Under the pieces are notes generated by a model. The model had not been told where the DNA came from. It saw only the letters and a program-made list of their open reading frames with translations, and made no database searches. From assembly GCA_009741485.1 (NCBI GenBank), contig CM019215.1, positions 79,929,711-79,993,710 of the forward strand: a DNA stretch of 64,000 nucleotides. The letters run 5' to 3'. Positions 1-12,197 of this stretch are shown here, piece after piece (the stretch's first letter is position 1; every line of letters starts with the position of its first letter). The stretch is from Malurus cyaneus samueli (Eukaryota; Chordata; Aves; Passeriformes; Maluridae). Made by a program: the position numbers and the translations under genes.

Positions 1-1991
1 GTCACAATCTGCCATGTATATGTAACTTGACAATACTGAAAATTGCACAGGCAATATTTAGGTTTAATATAACAGTATGATAGGCTGCTAACTATGAATC
101 TTAGCAAATTTGGCCAACAATTCCCAGATGATGGGTTATATTTAGGCAATATATAAATATATATCAATCAGTTTCTTGAGAAATCTATTGATAAGAATGA
201 TTTTAAAATAAAATTACTATGTATGTATACAATATAAACTTTAGCATGAGGCTTCTCAGGCAGATAGAATAGTAGAGGTATTTTGCCATTACAATTATAT
301 ATTAAGAAAATTATAGCAATTCAGTTCAGTTTAAATAATTTCTAGATGGAAATGTAGTAATTTTTATTTCAAAGGTAACACATAAATATAAACAATATTT
401 ATCTGAGCTGACATAGGCAGGACTTGATCTGAAAAAATAGAATGTCTGAGCTCTTTCCTGAAGGCAATGAACTTTACTCACATAGTTCATTTTAGCAACC
501 TAGAGTCTCTTGGGGGAGCAGAGAGCTAAAGTGCATCCAGTCCTCGCATTCCAAGCATGTTCACAAGTCAGAAGTACCAGTCTTGGAGCAAAGCAGTCAT
601 CACTCCTGTCCTCTTAAAAAAAGTTTTAACTCAAGTTTCCTGTTGAAAGCCTCACATTATCTTTTAATCTGAAGTGCAAAGAAACACTTTTGTCTTTCCA
701 GATCTATGCCATAAGTTATGGAACTAAAATGTGGAACACTTTCTGCATTTTCTCAGCAACTCATGAGATATACAGCAGTGTAAAAAGAACTTATCAGAGA
801 CTTAACACTTCAAAACCTCTCTGATAAATATATTCACAGAGAGTTTCAAGGCTTGCAAGAAAACCCTGGGTTCATACCAAAGCCTAAAAGAGCATGCATC
901 CCATTCTTTCAAGAAACTTTACTAGTGTCCATACATGACAAATATATACAATTTATATAAAGACTATAAATATTTCAAAATATTTTTTTTTTCCTCACAG
1001 AACATTTTCTTAGTAGCATAGCAAGTGCACAAGCAAAGAACTGAAATCACATAATGGTTTAAGAGGAAAAGTTTCAAGGAGTTACGTGCCTGTTCTTTGT
1101 CACTCCATTGTAGAAAGCAATTTTTCATACTTCTATTTCTTATTTTTTTTTTTTAAGTTAGAACGTCATTTCTCTGAGAAAAATCTACACTTGAAATTTA
1201 ATCAAACCTTATATTAGTAAGGAGTTCTCTGAAAAGATTTGATTTAACCATTGTCTTTCCACTATTTGTAAAACACTGTCTTACACAAAGAATCAGCAAA
1301 TCACTTTAACCCTGAGAAATTCCAAGTATTAACAATTGTCTTTTAGGTCAGTGAAATTAAATTACTTGACTTCTTTAAGAGGGAAGAATATTTTTAGAAT
1401 GTTCTCTGTGCAGGTGTTACAATTTAACTGAAAGACTCCTACCACAGTTCTTAGGATTTAAGGGAAAAAATAACACAAAAGGGAAAAACTAAGAAGTAAT
1501 TTTAGTTTTGTTTGGAGTTTGTTCTTTGATGAAACAAAATCATAAATATTTGCTAGTTAACCAAAATATTTTGTTTGCCTTGAAATAGAAAACTATTTTT
1601 TTAACTTTGATAAACCTTTTTCTCATTTTTACATAAGTTTTTAAAGTACATTGCTTGAAGGATATCAACTCTAAACACACCTATACCCCTGTATTTTAAA
1701 ATAAAAGTTTCAAAAAGGCAAAAAGAAAAAAAAATCAGCTTTTATTCCCCTTCTTTTTCTGAGACTCCTTGTTTTAAGTGTATATTTTTTAGTTCTTCAT
1801 AACTTTATTTTCTCAATTAATTTACTGTTTACTGGAGGAAAAAACATTATCTTGTCATCAGGAAGAACAAGTAGAAAAAAAAAGAAAGACTGTTTTCTCA
1901 TCTTGATCAGTTCCTTTCTTCTTTTCCTGTAGCTATGCAAAACACAGAGGACAGAATGGGGACAAGAACTTGTGGCTGAGGATCACTGGGT
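1..1991. other. AT-rich non-coding DNA, no gene seen
   Basis: I see no open frame of note, no recognisable repeat family and no RNA gene. The sequence is AT-rich with short T runs (for example near 980 and 1141-1155). It is typical of an avian intron or intergenic stretch. Confidence 0.6.
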
Positions 1992-2333
1992 TTACAGAGG
2001 TAAAGAAGCATTCTCCATAGTTCTCCATGAATCAAACTGCTCCTTCCCTGTGTAAAGGTATTTTATTTCCTCGTTATACACCAAGGTTGTATTTTGGGTT
2101 TTTTCACCTCTTTTCTGCCATGACACATCTCTCTTCCTCAATAGATGCAGCTTCCTGTCTTCACCCACCATCCATACAATCTTTTTCTCATTGATGGTGC
2201 ATTCAAGCACACAGCCTGTTTTCTGAGCACACTCAGAGTGAGGTATTCTGTCATTCTGTCCATGTTCATTACAATTTCCCATGTTCTTCCAGGAAATGCA
2301 ATGGACCTGGTGATTTGGATGAATCCTGCACAA
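1992..2333 (-). CDS. unexplained 113-codon open frame (possible exon or gene remnant)
   Basis: A minus-strand frame is open for 113 codons and ends at TAA. The protein is of mixed composition, unlike the low-complexity frames elsewhere. It has about five cysteines in its first 50 residues (around VHCISW, GNCNEH, SECAQ and GCVLEC), followed by a charged, basic half with two NxT/NxS sites. The first codon is not an ATG, so it would be an exon or a broken gene rather than a complete gene. A splice-acceptor-like run ending in GTGCAG lies just before the ATTCATCC codons on the minus strand. A T38 run on + (A-rich on -) sits about 55 bp upstream of the frame. I do not recognise the family. It could be a chance frame in a mildly GC-richer patch. 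Confidence 0.2.
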   Translation of the reverse strand: MCRIHPNHQVHCISWKNMGNCNEHGQNDRIPHSECAQKTGCVLECTINEKKIVWMVGEDRKLHLLRKRDVSWQKRGEKTQNTTLVYNEEIKYLYTGKEQFDSWRTMENASLPL

Positions 2334-2385
2334 TACGGAATGGCTTATGGCTTCAGAATGTTGCTACAGACCCATCAATCACACC

Positions 2386-2388
<3 letters not shown>

Positions 2389-2426
<38 letters not shown>
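2389..2426. repeat. T38 homopolymer
   Basis: There are thirty-eight consecutive T on +. It could be the poly(A) of an old minus-strand retrocopy or simple slippage. No parent sequence is evident on either side. Confidence 0.95.
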
Positions 2427-5254
2427 CCCTAGGGCTATAATTGTTTTCCAGAGGAAAATAATTACTAGTCTTGAAGAAATTGTGAACTGAGAAAATTGGC
2501 TCCATTCCAGAGGTAGCTGTATCACTTTAGTTGTATTAATAGCATCAAGAAATGCAATTTGTACAATTCCAGTGTACAAATAGATAATTAAGGACCTGGA
2601 ATAATAAGGATTTAAGGATCAAAATCAACATGCTTAGTTTTAGTAATGGAATCCCATTTTCTTCCTAAGTAACTTTCAAGGTGAATAGTGTTTAAGTACT
2701 TTATACAAATATACCAAACAACACAATGAATTGCCCCTTTAGTACTAAAGAAATTTAATTTTATTGACCCTCTGAAAATGTCTGAAATGTTTAAAGACAC
2801 ACAGTAATTAAGATCATCTCCATCACTGAATTATGGTCAGGGTCTGACTAGCAGAAGCTTCTATAGTAAAGTAAATTATGATTTTTTAATTTTTTTTTTC
2901 TTCAGGATGTTCTGTGCTTTTCATTTACCAGTACTTGTTTACACCAGTTCAATTTTAAAGTGGAAAAAAAAGGTACACTCACTTATGGAAACAGATGTGA
3001 ATCATAAAATTCAGGGATTCAAGGAAAAAGATTATATTCTGTGATTCAAATGCAGTGGTGGGATTTTTTCAATGATACATGTTGCAGTTTTTGGGGGCAA
3101 ATTAATCCACTACTTTTCTTAAGAAAATATTTTGTTGTCAAACATCTTCCAGACTCAGAAAAAAAGTGTTTCAAATTCAGTCAGTGCTTTGTTTATTATA
3201 GTCATTTCTCCTAGTTATCACATTTTATAAAATGCTGCTCTCTTTTTTTTTTTTTTCATTTCTCCACACATCGATTGCTATGCTCTTTCCTGCCCTTAGG
3301 CATTGCTCAGCCAAGCAACACATAATTCTACCCTCTCCCTTATTATATAATCTGCTGCAATTTCATTTAAATTCTTATTTGTCAACACCTCTTTTGCACA
3401 GAAAAAAGCAGTATATTCTATGTACATTCATATAAAAGTCACATAGACTTATTACTATATTTTCATGCACATGAAGACAAAAAAAAAAAAAAAAACCCTT
3501 CCAATTTCTTACTTCACATAGGTTTCTTTACAAAGTGTCTATTGATACCTTGAACTTCATTATTTCTAGAGTGATACTTCTAACTCTCACCTATATGGAC
3601 CACTTCTCCAGGTATCTCTTGTTATTTGCTCATTCACAACATACCTTCTCGATATTCTTCTACTCTTATCAGTATTTATATCATTTGAAAAATTAGTAGC
3701 TAAAAATGTTGCTTATTAGCTCTTCCAGGTCATCACTGAAAATGTCAAATAACAAAAAATCAACAGTTGTCACCACAGTGTCCTCAAGAAGTCTGCATCT
3801 TGCTTGTTATGCTCTGTAATTATTTTACCTGTTATGCTTTATAAAACTCACCACATTTCGCTTACACATATTTCATTTCAATCTTTCTTTAAAATATAGG
3901 TCAGCACCTGTTCTGCTCAATACCTTAATTTAAATCTGGGGCTTATTTTCTCAATACACTAAATACTGCCAATGGCCTTAATTTCAAAAGTTAGCATTTT
4001 TCAGGCTGGGATCTGAATGCTTCTTTTCAGACTTGAGATCAAAATGTAAGACAGCACTGGTTGTTTTTCAACCTGCTATGAAGGTTCTCGTAGTCCCATT
4101 TCATATTAAATTAATTTCAAGATGACTATTTAGATGAAAACTGAACAATTGTAGATGGACTTCAACTTCAGAGCAAATCTAGAGTAATAAGCAAGAAGAT
4201 AAAAATGAAATCTAAACTGTATTGCATTGCCTGACTGATATGGAAATGAAAAGTTAACACTTCCTTTTTCTCCTGGTGTATTAAAAGCAAATTCTAACTG
4301 ACTATTTCAGGTGCATATTTGCTTCAACTGCCACATAATGATCATCAGTGATTGCTGTGGGGTAAAGAATGTTTCCAGAATAAAATCTTCAAAATAGTCA
4401 TTGCTGATAAGCAAAATGTTTTACCTAGAGATGTTGAAAATCAAAAAAACCCATCTTGTGTAAATAGGATGGAGTGTCTATGGGCTGATTTTATTGATTC
4501 TGTCGGTAGCAAAGTTTCTTACTTTGTGTAACCTCTGGGGTACTGACAGTAGGAAGAGTCACCAATTTTTGCTTTCCAGTTATGGCATTCATTACACAGC
4601 AATACCGTTACAGAACTATAGAAATAAAACAAATTAAAATTGCCTCTAGCATTGTATAACAAAACACTTTCAAAATTTATGAAAGTACTCATTTTCTTGA
4701 AAATTTTGCATGCTTTATTTTTATTTCCTTGATGATATTTAGAAATAAACGATAAGGTTTGATAGTGACTGTCCCATTAGATTCATGTGTTTGTTTTGCA
4801 TGGGTTGCAGCATACCAGGGAATATTTGGAGGTTTTTTTAAATGATCTTTGTCAGCCCTGAGATAACCAAAACAACTGCCTGAAGTCATTGCCATAATAC
4901 AAAATTAAGTTGAGCTGTCTTTCCCAAACAAATAACAGGTATGACAATACTCAAGCTATCTATGAGGAAGTCAGAAAGTTTTTGTATAGAAATGTAAAGG
5001 AAGAAAAGTAGCTCTGTCTTGTTACTCAAGTTTCCCCTTCTCATTGTGAGAAAGAAGACATCATGTATACCGTGATTCTTCAATTAGAGAAACACCATAA
5101 AAAGATCCGAAAGAACAAGGATGTAGATAACAACAATAGTTTATGCATTAATAATATCCTTGCTTCCAGTGCACAGTACCGTGATTCTTAAGTACTTTGT
5201 GATATCATAAAGAGTCTTCACAACATAGAAGATTATTTACTTTAAAACATCACA
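2427..5254. other. AT-rich non-coding DNA
   Basis: There is no convincing gene. The stretch holds an A17 run at 3479-3495 and T runs near 3240. Short open frames on either strand have no supporting motif or splice context. Confidence 0.55.
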
Positions 5255-6930
5255 TGGGAGCTATGTCCAGGTACAGGAGCTCCTCTGGTTAGTGACAGAG
5301 CTCCAGGAGGATGTGAGTAGGTTCAGGAATATCACAGAGTCTGGAATCACACCCTACCTTCCCTGGCACAAACTTGTCAGGCAGACATGATATGGAGTAT
5401 TTCCACTCCTCTCTCTACCTGGCAGAACATGGTGACGCCAATTCCTTAACAGAGAGGGGAAATGGCAACAAGTTCCTGCTTGGCTCAGCAGTTAAATCTC
5501 CTCCCTGGCTATCCTGCCCTTCCAGGTGCCCTTGCATAACTGGTACAAGGCTCTGCAAGTGGAACCAAACAATTACGAGAATGATGGTGCATCTGGCTTG
5601 GAGGCATCACTGAGGTTAAGTCAGCCTTGTAGCCCACATCAAAACCACTTCCACACATTAAAAAGACAGGTCATCATCATAAGAAACTCTTCTGAGGGGC
5701 ACAGAAGGCCCAACGTGCCAATTAGACCCAATTCTAAGGGAAGTCTGCTGCCTCTCTGGGGCCTGGGCTAAATATGTGATGAGGAAGCTCCTGTGTGTGA
5801 CCTTCAGCTGATCCATTATCGATGTTTTTATTTAGTTGCAATAAGAAGTCCAAGAACAGTCAAGAGGGATGTCAAGGCCTTGGAATAACTCATTAAGAGG
5901 ACAGGAATACAAGTAGTACTCTCCTCTATCATTGAAGTTGCAGGAAATGATAAGGGGAGAACCAGACACACCCAGCTAATTCATACCTGGCTCCATCATT
6001 GGTGGCATTGACAAAATTTAGGGGTTTTAGATCATGGGTCATTGTACACGAGTGCCATGTGCAATAGATTTGGTGGATTTTTTCAGTGGGGAAAAAGAAT
6101 CTTCAACTCACAGGTTAGCAGAGATCACTAAAGGAGCTTTAAAGTAGTTTTGAATGGGGAAAGGGATAAAACCAGACTCACTGGAGTTAAGTCTTGGGGT
6201 GGCATGACAGTGTTTGAGGGATGATGTGCTCAGCAGCTCTGTAAGTCTGCTGCACAGTGTTCTGCTGAGTGCCCTGGAGCACATTTGAAATATCTCTACA
6301 TTAATGCCCACAGCACGAGGAATAAACAAGAAGAGTTGGAAGGTTTAGCCCTGTCACAGAGCTGTGACACTACTGGCATAAGCACAACCTTTTGGGATGA
6401 GTCCCGTGATTAGGGCACCATGATGGATGGTTATAGGCTTTTCAAGAGGGACAGGCAGGAGTGGTGCTGTATGCAAGGGAGGGCATGGGTTTCATGGTGC
6501 TTGCAGCTGGTGATGACATGGTTGAGAGCACCAGGGTAAGGATAAAGGAAAAAGCAAATAAAGCAGATGTTGTGTGGGAGTCTCCTAATGACCACCCAGC
6601 CAGGACTGTGACACTGATGAATTATTCCACAAGGAACTAAAAGATTTCTCTATATCAGCTGCTTTTATTCTTCGGGGTGATTTTAACTTCCAGAATAATA
6701 AATGTATTGCCTGAGATTATCATACAGGGAACACAAACTGATGCAGGAAAGTTCTGAAAATAATCTCTTGGTGTAGGTACTAAGGGAGCCAACTAGGAAA
6801 GATGACCTCCTAGATTTGTAATTTATAAGGATAGAAAGTCTCATAAGTAAAGTGGTGGGTACTGTCTGTCTTGGCCACCAGGTAATAGCTGAGTTTCAAA
6901 TCATTGGCAACAGAAGGAAAGCTGTCCTAT
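5255..6930 (+). mobile_element. CR1 non-LTR retrotransposon, 5' portion with endonuclease domain (decayed)
   Basis: This is the upstream part of an avian CR1 LINE in sense orientation. The first about 600 bp match the CR1 leader/ORF1-side region (the segments around CTCCAGGAGGATGTGAG at about 5305 and CTCTGCAAGTGGAACCAAAC at about 5550). ORF2 endonuclease coding follows and is readable only in pieces. LYINAHS..NKQEEL is at about 6291-6345, DGYRLFKRDRQ at about 6425-6460, and the catalytic-domain motif GDFN is at 6676-6687. Frameshifts and stops break the frame throughout, so no functional protein can be made. Similarity fades at about 6930, before the reverse transcriptase. The 3' part is therefore missing, the reverse of the usual 5' truncation of CR1 copies. 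Edges are accurate to a few tens of bases. The family call is firm and the subfamily is not determined. Confidence 0.88.
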
Positions 6931-8194
6931 GGGCTTTTTTCTTTCAGTTCCAGAAAGCAAATTCACTGCTTCTGTATATCTGAAAAATATACTGTAAGCC
7001 AAAGCACCATATGCAGCCAAACCACTTAATATCCTTTCCAGTCACAAACTATAGCTAGTAATGACCTGCATGTATTCATTAATACAGTGATTTGTATAAA
7101 CAAAGAGTGAAAAAAAATAGTAAATAGAAAAAAAAAATCTATTTGCATAGAAGAGTTTTGTCCAGAGGTTTACACGCCAACTCACTTGGAAGGACCAGGT
7201 GTGAAAACCTCTCAGTGCTTGGCAGTAACTGTTAGTTATGTCAAAAATAGTAGAGCAGGAGAGAGCACTTGGTCTGATAAAGTAATACTAATATTTAAAG
7301 AGTTGAGAGGTTGAGAGTAGATCATACTGTGAGAGTGAGAGCATTGGTGCAGGAATCAATAATCTCCATACAAAACCAGAATTTAAATCCATATAATCCA
7401 AGAAAAAGAACAGATTTAGAAGCTAACATCCTTCTAATGCAGGAATCTCTCCTGCAGAGGCTGAGAACATTATTTAGTCTCTGACCATGTTGGAAAATCA
7501 GCTTGTAACCTGGATAGAAACAGAAAGACAGATGATTTGAAACTCATCACAAAATAAGTACATCAAGCATGCTTTTCTTTCAATTCCATTACTTAAACCT
7601 TTATAAACCCTTTGAAAGTTTTTTTTACTATTTTGAAGTAATTTTCTCCAGAACATCATAATGGTAAGTGGATACCTTTCCATATATCCAGAAAGATAAA
7701 TTTGAGATTATTAATGTGGAAGTCAGAGACAACTTTTTTTCTGCTGGGTATCAATGCCTGTGAAAACTCTGTGTTTTATGGAAATATAGCTGGGAGAACA
7801 CATGGATAGGAGAGTTTAGAACAGCATAGAGAAAAATGCTTAAAATTTTCACCAGCACAAATCTCCAGCAGTTTGCAATTTTTGATTGTATATAATATGT
7901 TTCCTTCACACAATAGAAAGTTGCATGCAAGTCTTTCCTCATATTCATCCAGAAGATTAATTTTGTGTGCCCAAGTCAGCCCTCTAAAACATCATGAACA
8001 TTTTTTTCTCTCTCTGGCCTAATTAATTTTTTCATTCTCTTCTGCCTAGTTACATAGCCTCAGAAGGGCTGAACAGTCTGTAAGGTAAGTGTCTTTCCTG
8101 GGAAATAACAGAATGTGTTTGAAGTTCCTTAGGCAAGAAGGAAATTAAACCTGGATCTCCTACTGCCTGGCCAAGTCTCTGACCAATTACATCT

Positions 8195-8198
<4 letters not shown>
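6931..8198. other. AT-rich non-coding DNA after the CR1 fragment
   Basis: There is no gene and no clear continuation of CR1. At 8050-8084 a 35-bp piece is flanked by a good acceptor (pyrimidine run then CTGCCTAG) and a consensus donor (AAG|GTAAGT). One frame is open (LHSLRRAEQSV). It is too short to call. Confidence 0.5.

Positions 8199-8229
<31 letters not shown>
8199..8229. repeat. A31 homopolymer
   Basis: There are thirty-one consecutive A, followed by GAAAGAAGG. It lies about 350 bp before the large purine tract and may share its origin by slippage. Confidence 0.95.
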
Positions 8230-8231
<2 letters not shown>

Positions 8232-8583
8232 AAGAAGGAAAATGTTCCTTGTCATATTGGAAGAACAATGACCAAGGTATGTTCTTCGGAATAAATAGTA
8301 GAAAACTCCTAGGCCATGTATCCCACATGAAAGGTACATCCCTGTGGTGTCTAGTGGGGCATGAGAGATGAGATCCTGAGAAATCCTCAGAACTTCTGTA
8401 TAACTAAAGACAGATGAAAAATGATTACTTAGAGAATTTTCAGATGTCAGCTGGTGCTCGCTTTTTGTGAAATCCATGCTGAGATATCCATCTCTGTGTT
8501 AACACATGATTCAGAATATTGGTACCTAAGACTCAGATGTTCTGTCACCCAGGGATCATTCACTTCAACAAGCTTTCTTTCCT

Positions 8584-9171
8584 GGAAAGAGAAAAAAAAG
8601 AAGGAAAAGGAAAAGGAAAAAGGAAAAGGAAAGGAAAGGAAAGGAAAAGGAAAGGAAAAGGAAAAGGAAAAGGAAAAGGGAAAAGGAAAAGGAAAGGAAA
8701 AGGAAAAGGAAAAGGAAAAGGAAAGGAAAAGGAAAAGGAAAGGAAGGAGGAAGGAAGGGAAAGGAAGGAAAGAAAAGAAGAAGAAAAGAAAAGAAGAAAA
8801 GAAAGAAGAAAAAGAAAAGAAAAAGAAAGAAAAGAAAAGAAAAGAAAGAAAAGAAAAGAGAAAAGAAAAGAAAAGAAAGAAAAGAAAGAAAAGAAGAAAG
8901 AAAAGAAAGGAAAGGAAAGGAAAAGGAAAAGAAAAAGAAAGAAAAGAAGAAGAAAAGAAAGAAAAGAAAAGAAAAGAAAAGAAAAGAAAAAAAAGAAAAG
9001 AAAAAAGAAAAGAAAAGAAAGAAAAGAAAAGAAAAGAAAAGAAAAAGAAAAGAAAGAAAGAAAAGAAAAGAAAAGAAAAGAAAAAAAGAAAAGAAAAGAA
9101 AAAGAAAGAAAAGAAAAGAAAAAGAAAAGAAAGGAAAAGAAGAAAAGAAAAAAAAAAGAAAAGAAAAAAAA
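8584..9171 (+). repeat. 588-bp uninterrupted homopurine tract, (GGAAA)n then (GAAAA)n
   Basis: Every base from 8584 to 9171 is A or G. The left third (to about 8755) is built of AAGGA/AAAGG pentamers and hexamers. It then passes through GGAAGG units into AAAAG/AAAGA pentamers. Long Lys/Glu/Arg frames on + and Phe/Ser/Leu frames on - are artefacts of the composition. Homopurine mirror-like tracts of this kind can form intramolecular triplex (H-DNA) and are hard to assemble, so the length here may be collapsed or expanded. Confidence 0.97.
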
Positions 9172-11573
9172 CACCACATAACAGAGCAGTACTTCCCTAC
9201 ATTGATATGCCATCATTTTAAATGCACTGAAAAATTATAGAAATGCATGAATACGTAGGGGGAAGAGACACAGAACTGCATATGAGGCATAGTTATTATT
9301 TATGTAGTGAAAAAAGGGACTTTTATCAATGGACTTATTTATGTTGCAGGTGAACAAATTTGCAGGCAAACTCCCACAAAAACATTTGTGTTTTCCTACT
9401 AGTGCTTTCAGAGGAACAGTTTGGTGTATGATGTTTGAAAGAGTTAAGCACATCATGATAGAACATAAGATCATTTTCATGCCATACTGGAACTCAGATA
9501 CATCCTGAATTTGTAACTTATTCATGGCTAGTTTAATGAAACTAAATATAATTAGGATGCTTCAGTTTACTATTATGGACACTGACATTTTTCTACGTTT
9601 CTGGGAACAGCTTTGTATAAGAATTATTAATCTTAGTAGTAGAGATACATTATTGGTAAGATAACTGAGTTATTGCACAATCAATCTGACAAAATGAGCT
9701 GTCGACACATAAGAAAAAGACGTCATTAGCCACAAACATAACACTTAATGGAGGACAGTGTAACGATAAAAATATAGTCAAATGTTGCATAATTAAGTAA
9801 TATAATCACTAATTTTAGCAGATGGCTGCTTTAAATGGAAGACAAAGTATATTGAGGAGAGAAAGAGAAACAGAAGAGAGTGAGAGGATTTCTAGGCATA
9901 GAAATAAAGACAAGATAGCTTTGAAATGTTTCCCATTACCATACACTGAAATTCCAGGCAAATTATGTTCTATAACTGAATAAAAAGACTGCTAATTTAA
10001 ATGTTTGCTCTTGTTTTTGTATTGGCACTTTTGATATGCATTAACTCCTTTTAGATGAGAATCTTTAAATTCTATGTCAATGTCTTAATTAACTTAATGT
10101 TTGGGAAAGTGTTATTGACCCTTAACACCTAATATAAGAATTGTGCTGTTACTTGCTAGTAGTTGTACATTACTAAATAGTAAATTTTCTTCAAATTAAC
10201 ATACAGTGCCTTTGGAAGGCTATAAATTCTCAATTTTCAAGGTTTTTTTTGTTTTGTTTTGTTTTGTTTTTTTTTTTCTTTTTAATTGCTAAAGATACCA
10301 TTGCATAATTAAATTGAAATACAAGATATTTCTCTACAAATATTTTCATCAATGATCATATCCTCCTTAGAGCCCCGATTTCCACTGGAGAGTTAAAGAC
10401 CAAGTTTCCCATTTGGGTTATTAAAAACCTAAACACTTATATTGTATTTAGCTGTTCAGCATTTTACAGTATTTTACTTCTAATTCCAAAAAGACAGCAT
10501 CTGATAAACCTCTAGGTTTCTTGTAGAAATGTCCATTCCAGCTTAAATGTGCTGTTAAGTCAGAATAAAAAAAAAAAACAAAAAACAACACTTTGTTTAA
10601 CTCTCCACAGATGTCAATGGAAAGCATATTGTTGTTATGCCACCTATTTGGGCTATTTCAAAATAAAATAATTTATAAGGCAGCTCTAAGTTCTCTGACA
10701 GTGTTCTGTTTTGTACCATAAACTTCAATTTTGCGTCAGGACACAGGAAAGAAACATTTCCTTTGGTAAGATCATGTTTATACTGTGAACACATTTTTTG
10801 CTTTCACAGGGAAAAAAACACTATCACTGACTTCCCCATGAGCTATTTACTCCATATCCATGATTTAGGGAAGATCATTAAAGCACCAGTTAAAATATAC
10901 TTTACCCAGTAGTGCTATTATTTTTAATACATGCTTGTTGGATTCACAGGAACTGTAGAACAATGTACACTATAGAGAAATTTCTTCCCTATGATTGATA
11001 AATAAAATTTAGGAGAAGAGAATTTTCATAGGAATTGTTTTTTATCTGAATATTCGTTAGTTCAGCAGGAGTTCCAGAAACGGAGGGCATACATTTTAAT
11101 GGAGTGTGGTAGAACATAAACACAAAACATATATGAGTTGGCCAGAATCACTCATATGGCTTTCCTAAATTTGTGAGGAATGTAAGAGCTTGTATATTCT
11201 TAAAACTCTTTAATTTCTTTCACTATGTTGAAGCCTCACCTATCAGTGGAAGTCCACTGGAAGTACATTGGACTACACAGACTTACTTCTGCTCCAGGTT
11301 TGGTTGGTACACAGTACTTTCAGTCTCTCAGTAAAAAGATGATGGGGCATTGAGCAGATTTGTTACCCTCAATTTACATGCAATCAGTTTTGATTTTTTT
11401 TTTCCCAAAGTATATCACTGTTCCCACAAAATAAATCTTACCTTTAAAAACTTATGTCAAATTAATTTGTGGAGCTCTAAGAGGCAAAAAAACTGACCAG
11501 GCAAAGATGTTGAAAAGAAGCACAGACTGACTAATAAGTAGCTGAAATTTATTTGGAAGAACTCGCTCCCTGA
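9172..11573. other. AT-rich non-coding DNA with a (GTTTT)n patch
   Basis: No gene is supported. 10243-10280 is a GTTTT microsatellite running into T. A short A run lies near 10567. No family of interspersed repeat is recognised. Confidence 0.55.
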
Positions 11574-11578
11574 CTTCT
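11574..11578. repeat. target-site duplication, left copy (CTTCT)
   Basis: This 5-bp direct repeat borders the LTR at 11579-12192. The identical right copy is at 12193-12197. Five base pairs fits avian ERVL-type integration. Confidence 0.7.
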
Positions 11579-12192
11579 TGAGGTGATTTAACCTTGGCTG
11601 GACACTGGTGCCCATTAAAGCCACTCTGTCACTCCCCTCTTCATCTGGACAGGGAAGAGAAAATGTAATGAAAGTTTCATGGATCGAGACAAGGACAGGG
11701 GAAGATCACTCACTGGTTTCTGCCACAGGCCAAACAGACTCAGCTTGAGGACAACGGGCTAATTAATTGCCAATCAAAACAGAGCAGGAAAATGAGAAAT
11801 AAAAAATATATCTTAGAAAATGCCTTTCTTCTTGGGTTTAACTTTTATACTGATTCAGTATTTTCTCTCCTCCAGTGGCAAGGGGGCTGAGGAATGGAGA
11901 TTACAGACAGTTCATCACATTTTTTTCTGCCGCTCCTTTCTCCTCAGGGGGCAAAATCTCTCCCCTGCCCCAGTGTGTGGTCTCTCCCACGGGCTGCAGC
12001 TCTTCATGAACTGCTCCATAATGAGTCCCTTCCACAAAGACAGTGGGTCTGTCTTGGATCCTGCTTGGATCCTGTCTTGGATCGTGTTGGTACTGTTTCC
12101 ATTGGACACAGCAGAAGCTTCTGACAACTTCTCATAGAAGCCACCTCTGTAGCTCCCCTGCTACTGAAACCTTGCCAAGCAAACTCAATATA
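11579..12192 (-). mobile_element. solo LTR of an avian ERVL-type endogenous retrovirus
   Basis: Read on the minus strand, the element starts TATATTGAGTTTGCTTGGC, a decayed form of the TGTATTGGGTTTGC.. start of a common bird LTR. It carries the GGCAAGGTTT, AGTAGCAGGGGAGCTAC and AGAAGCTTCTG blocks near its start. The GGCAATTAATTA block and the TCTCGATCCATGA block are near its end. It ends ..AAATCACCTCA. A perfect 5-bp duplication (CTTCT) flanks it. No internal region is attached, so it is a solo LTR left by LTR-LTR recombination. CpGs are mostly gone and the terminal TG has become TA. A small internal tandem repeat of CTTGGATC units lies at about 12050-12085. The ORFs here are shadows. Confidence 0.85.
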
Positions 12193-12197
12193 CTTCT

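Noticed and set aside
8454..9221. Frames of 204-255 codons on both strands
   Set aside because: They are produced by the pure A/G tract, which cannot encode stops in some frames. The proteins are only Lys/Glu/Arg/Gly or Phe/Ser/Leu.
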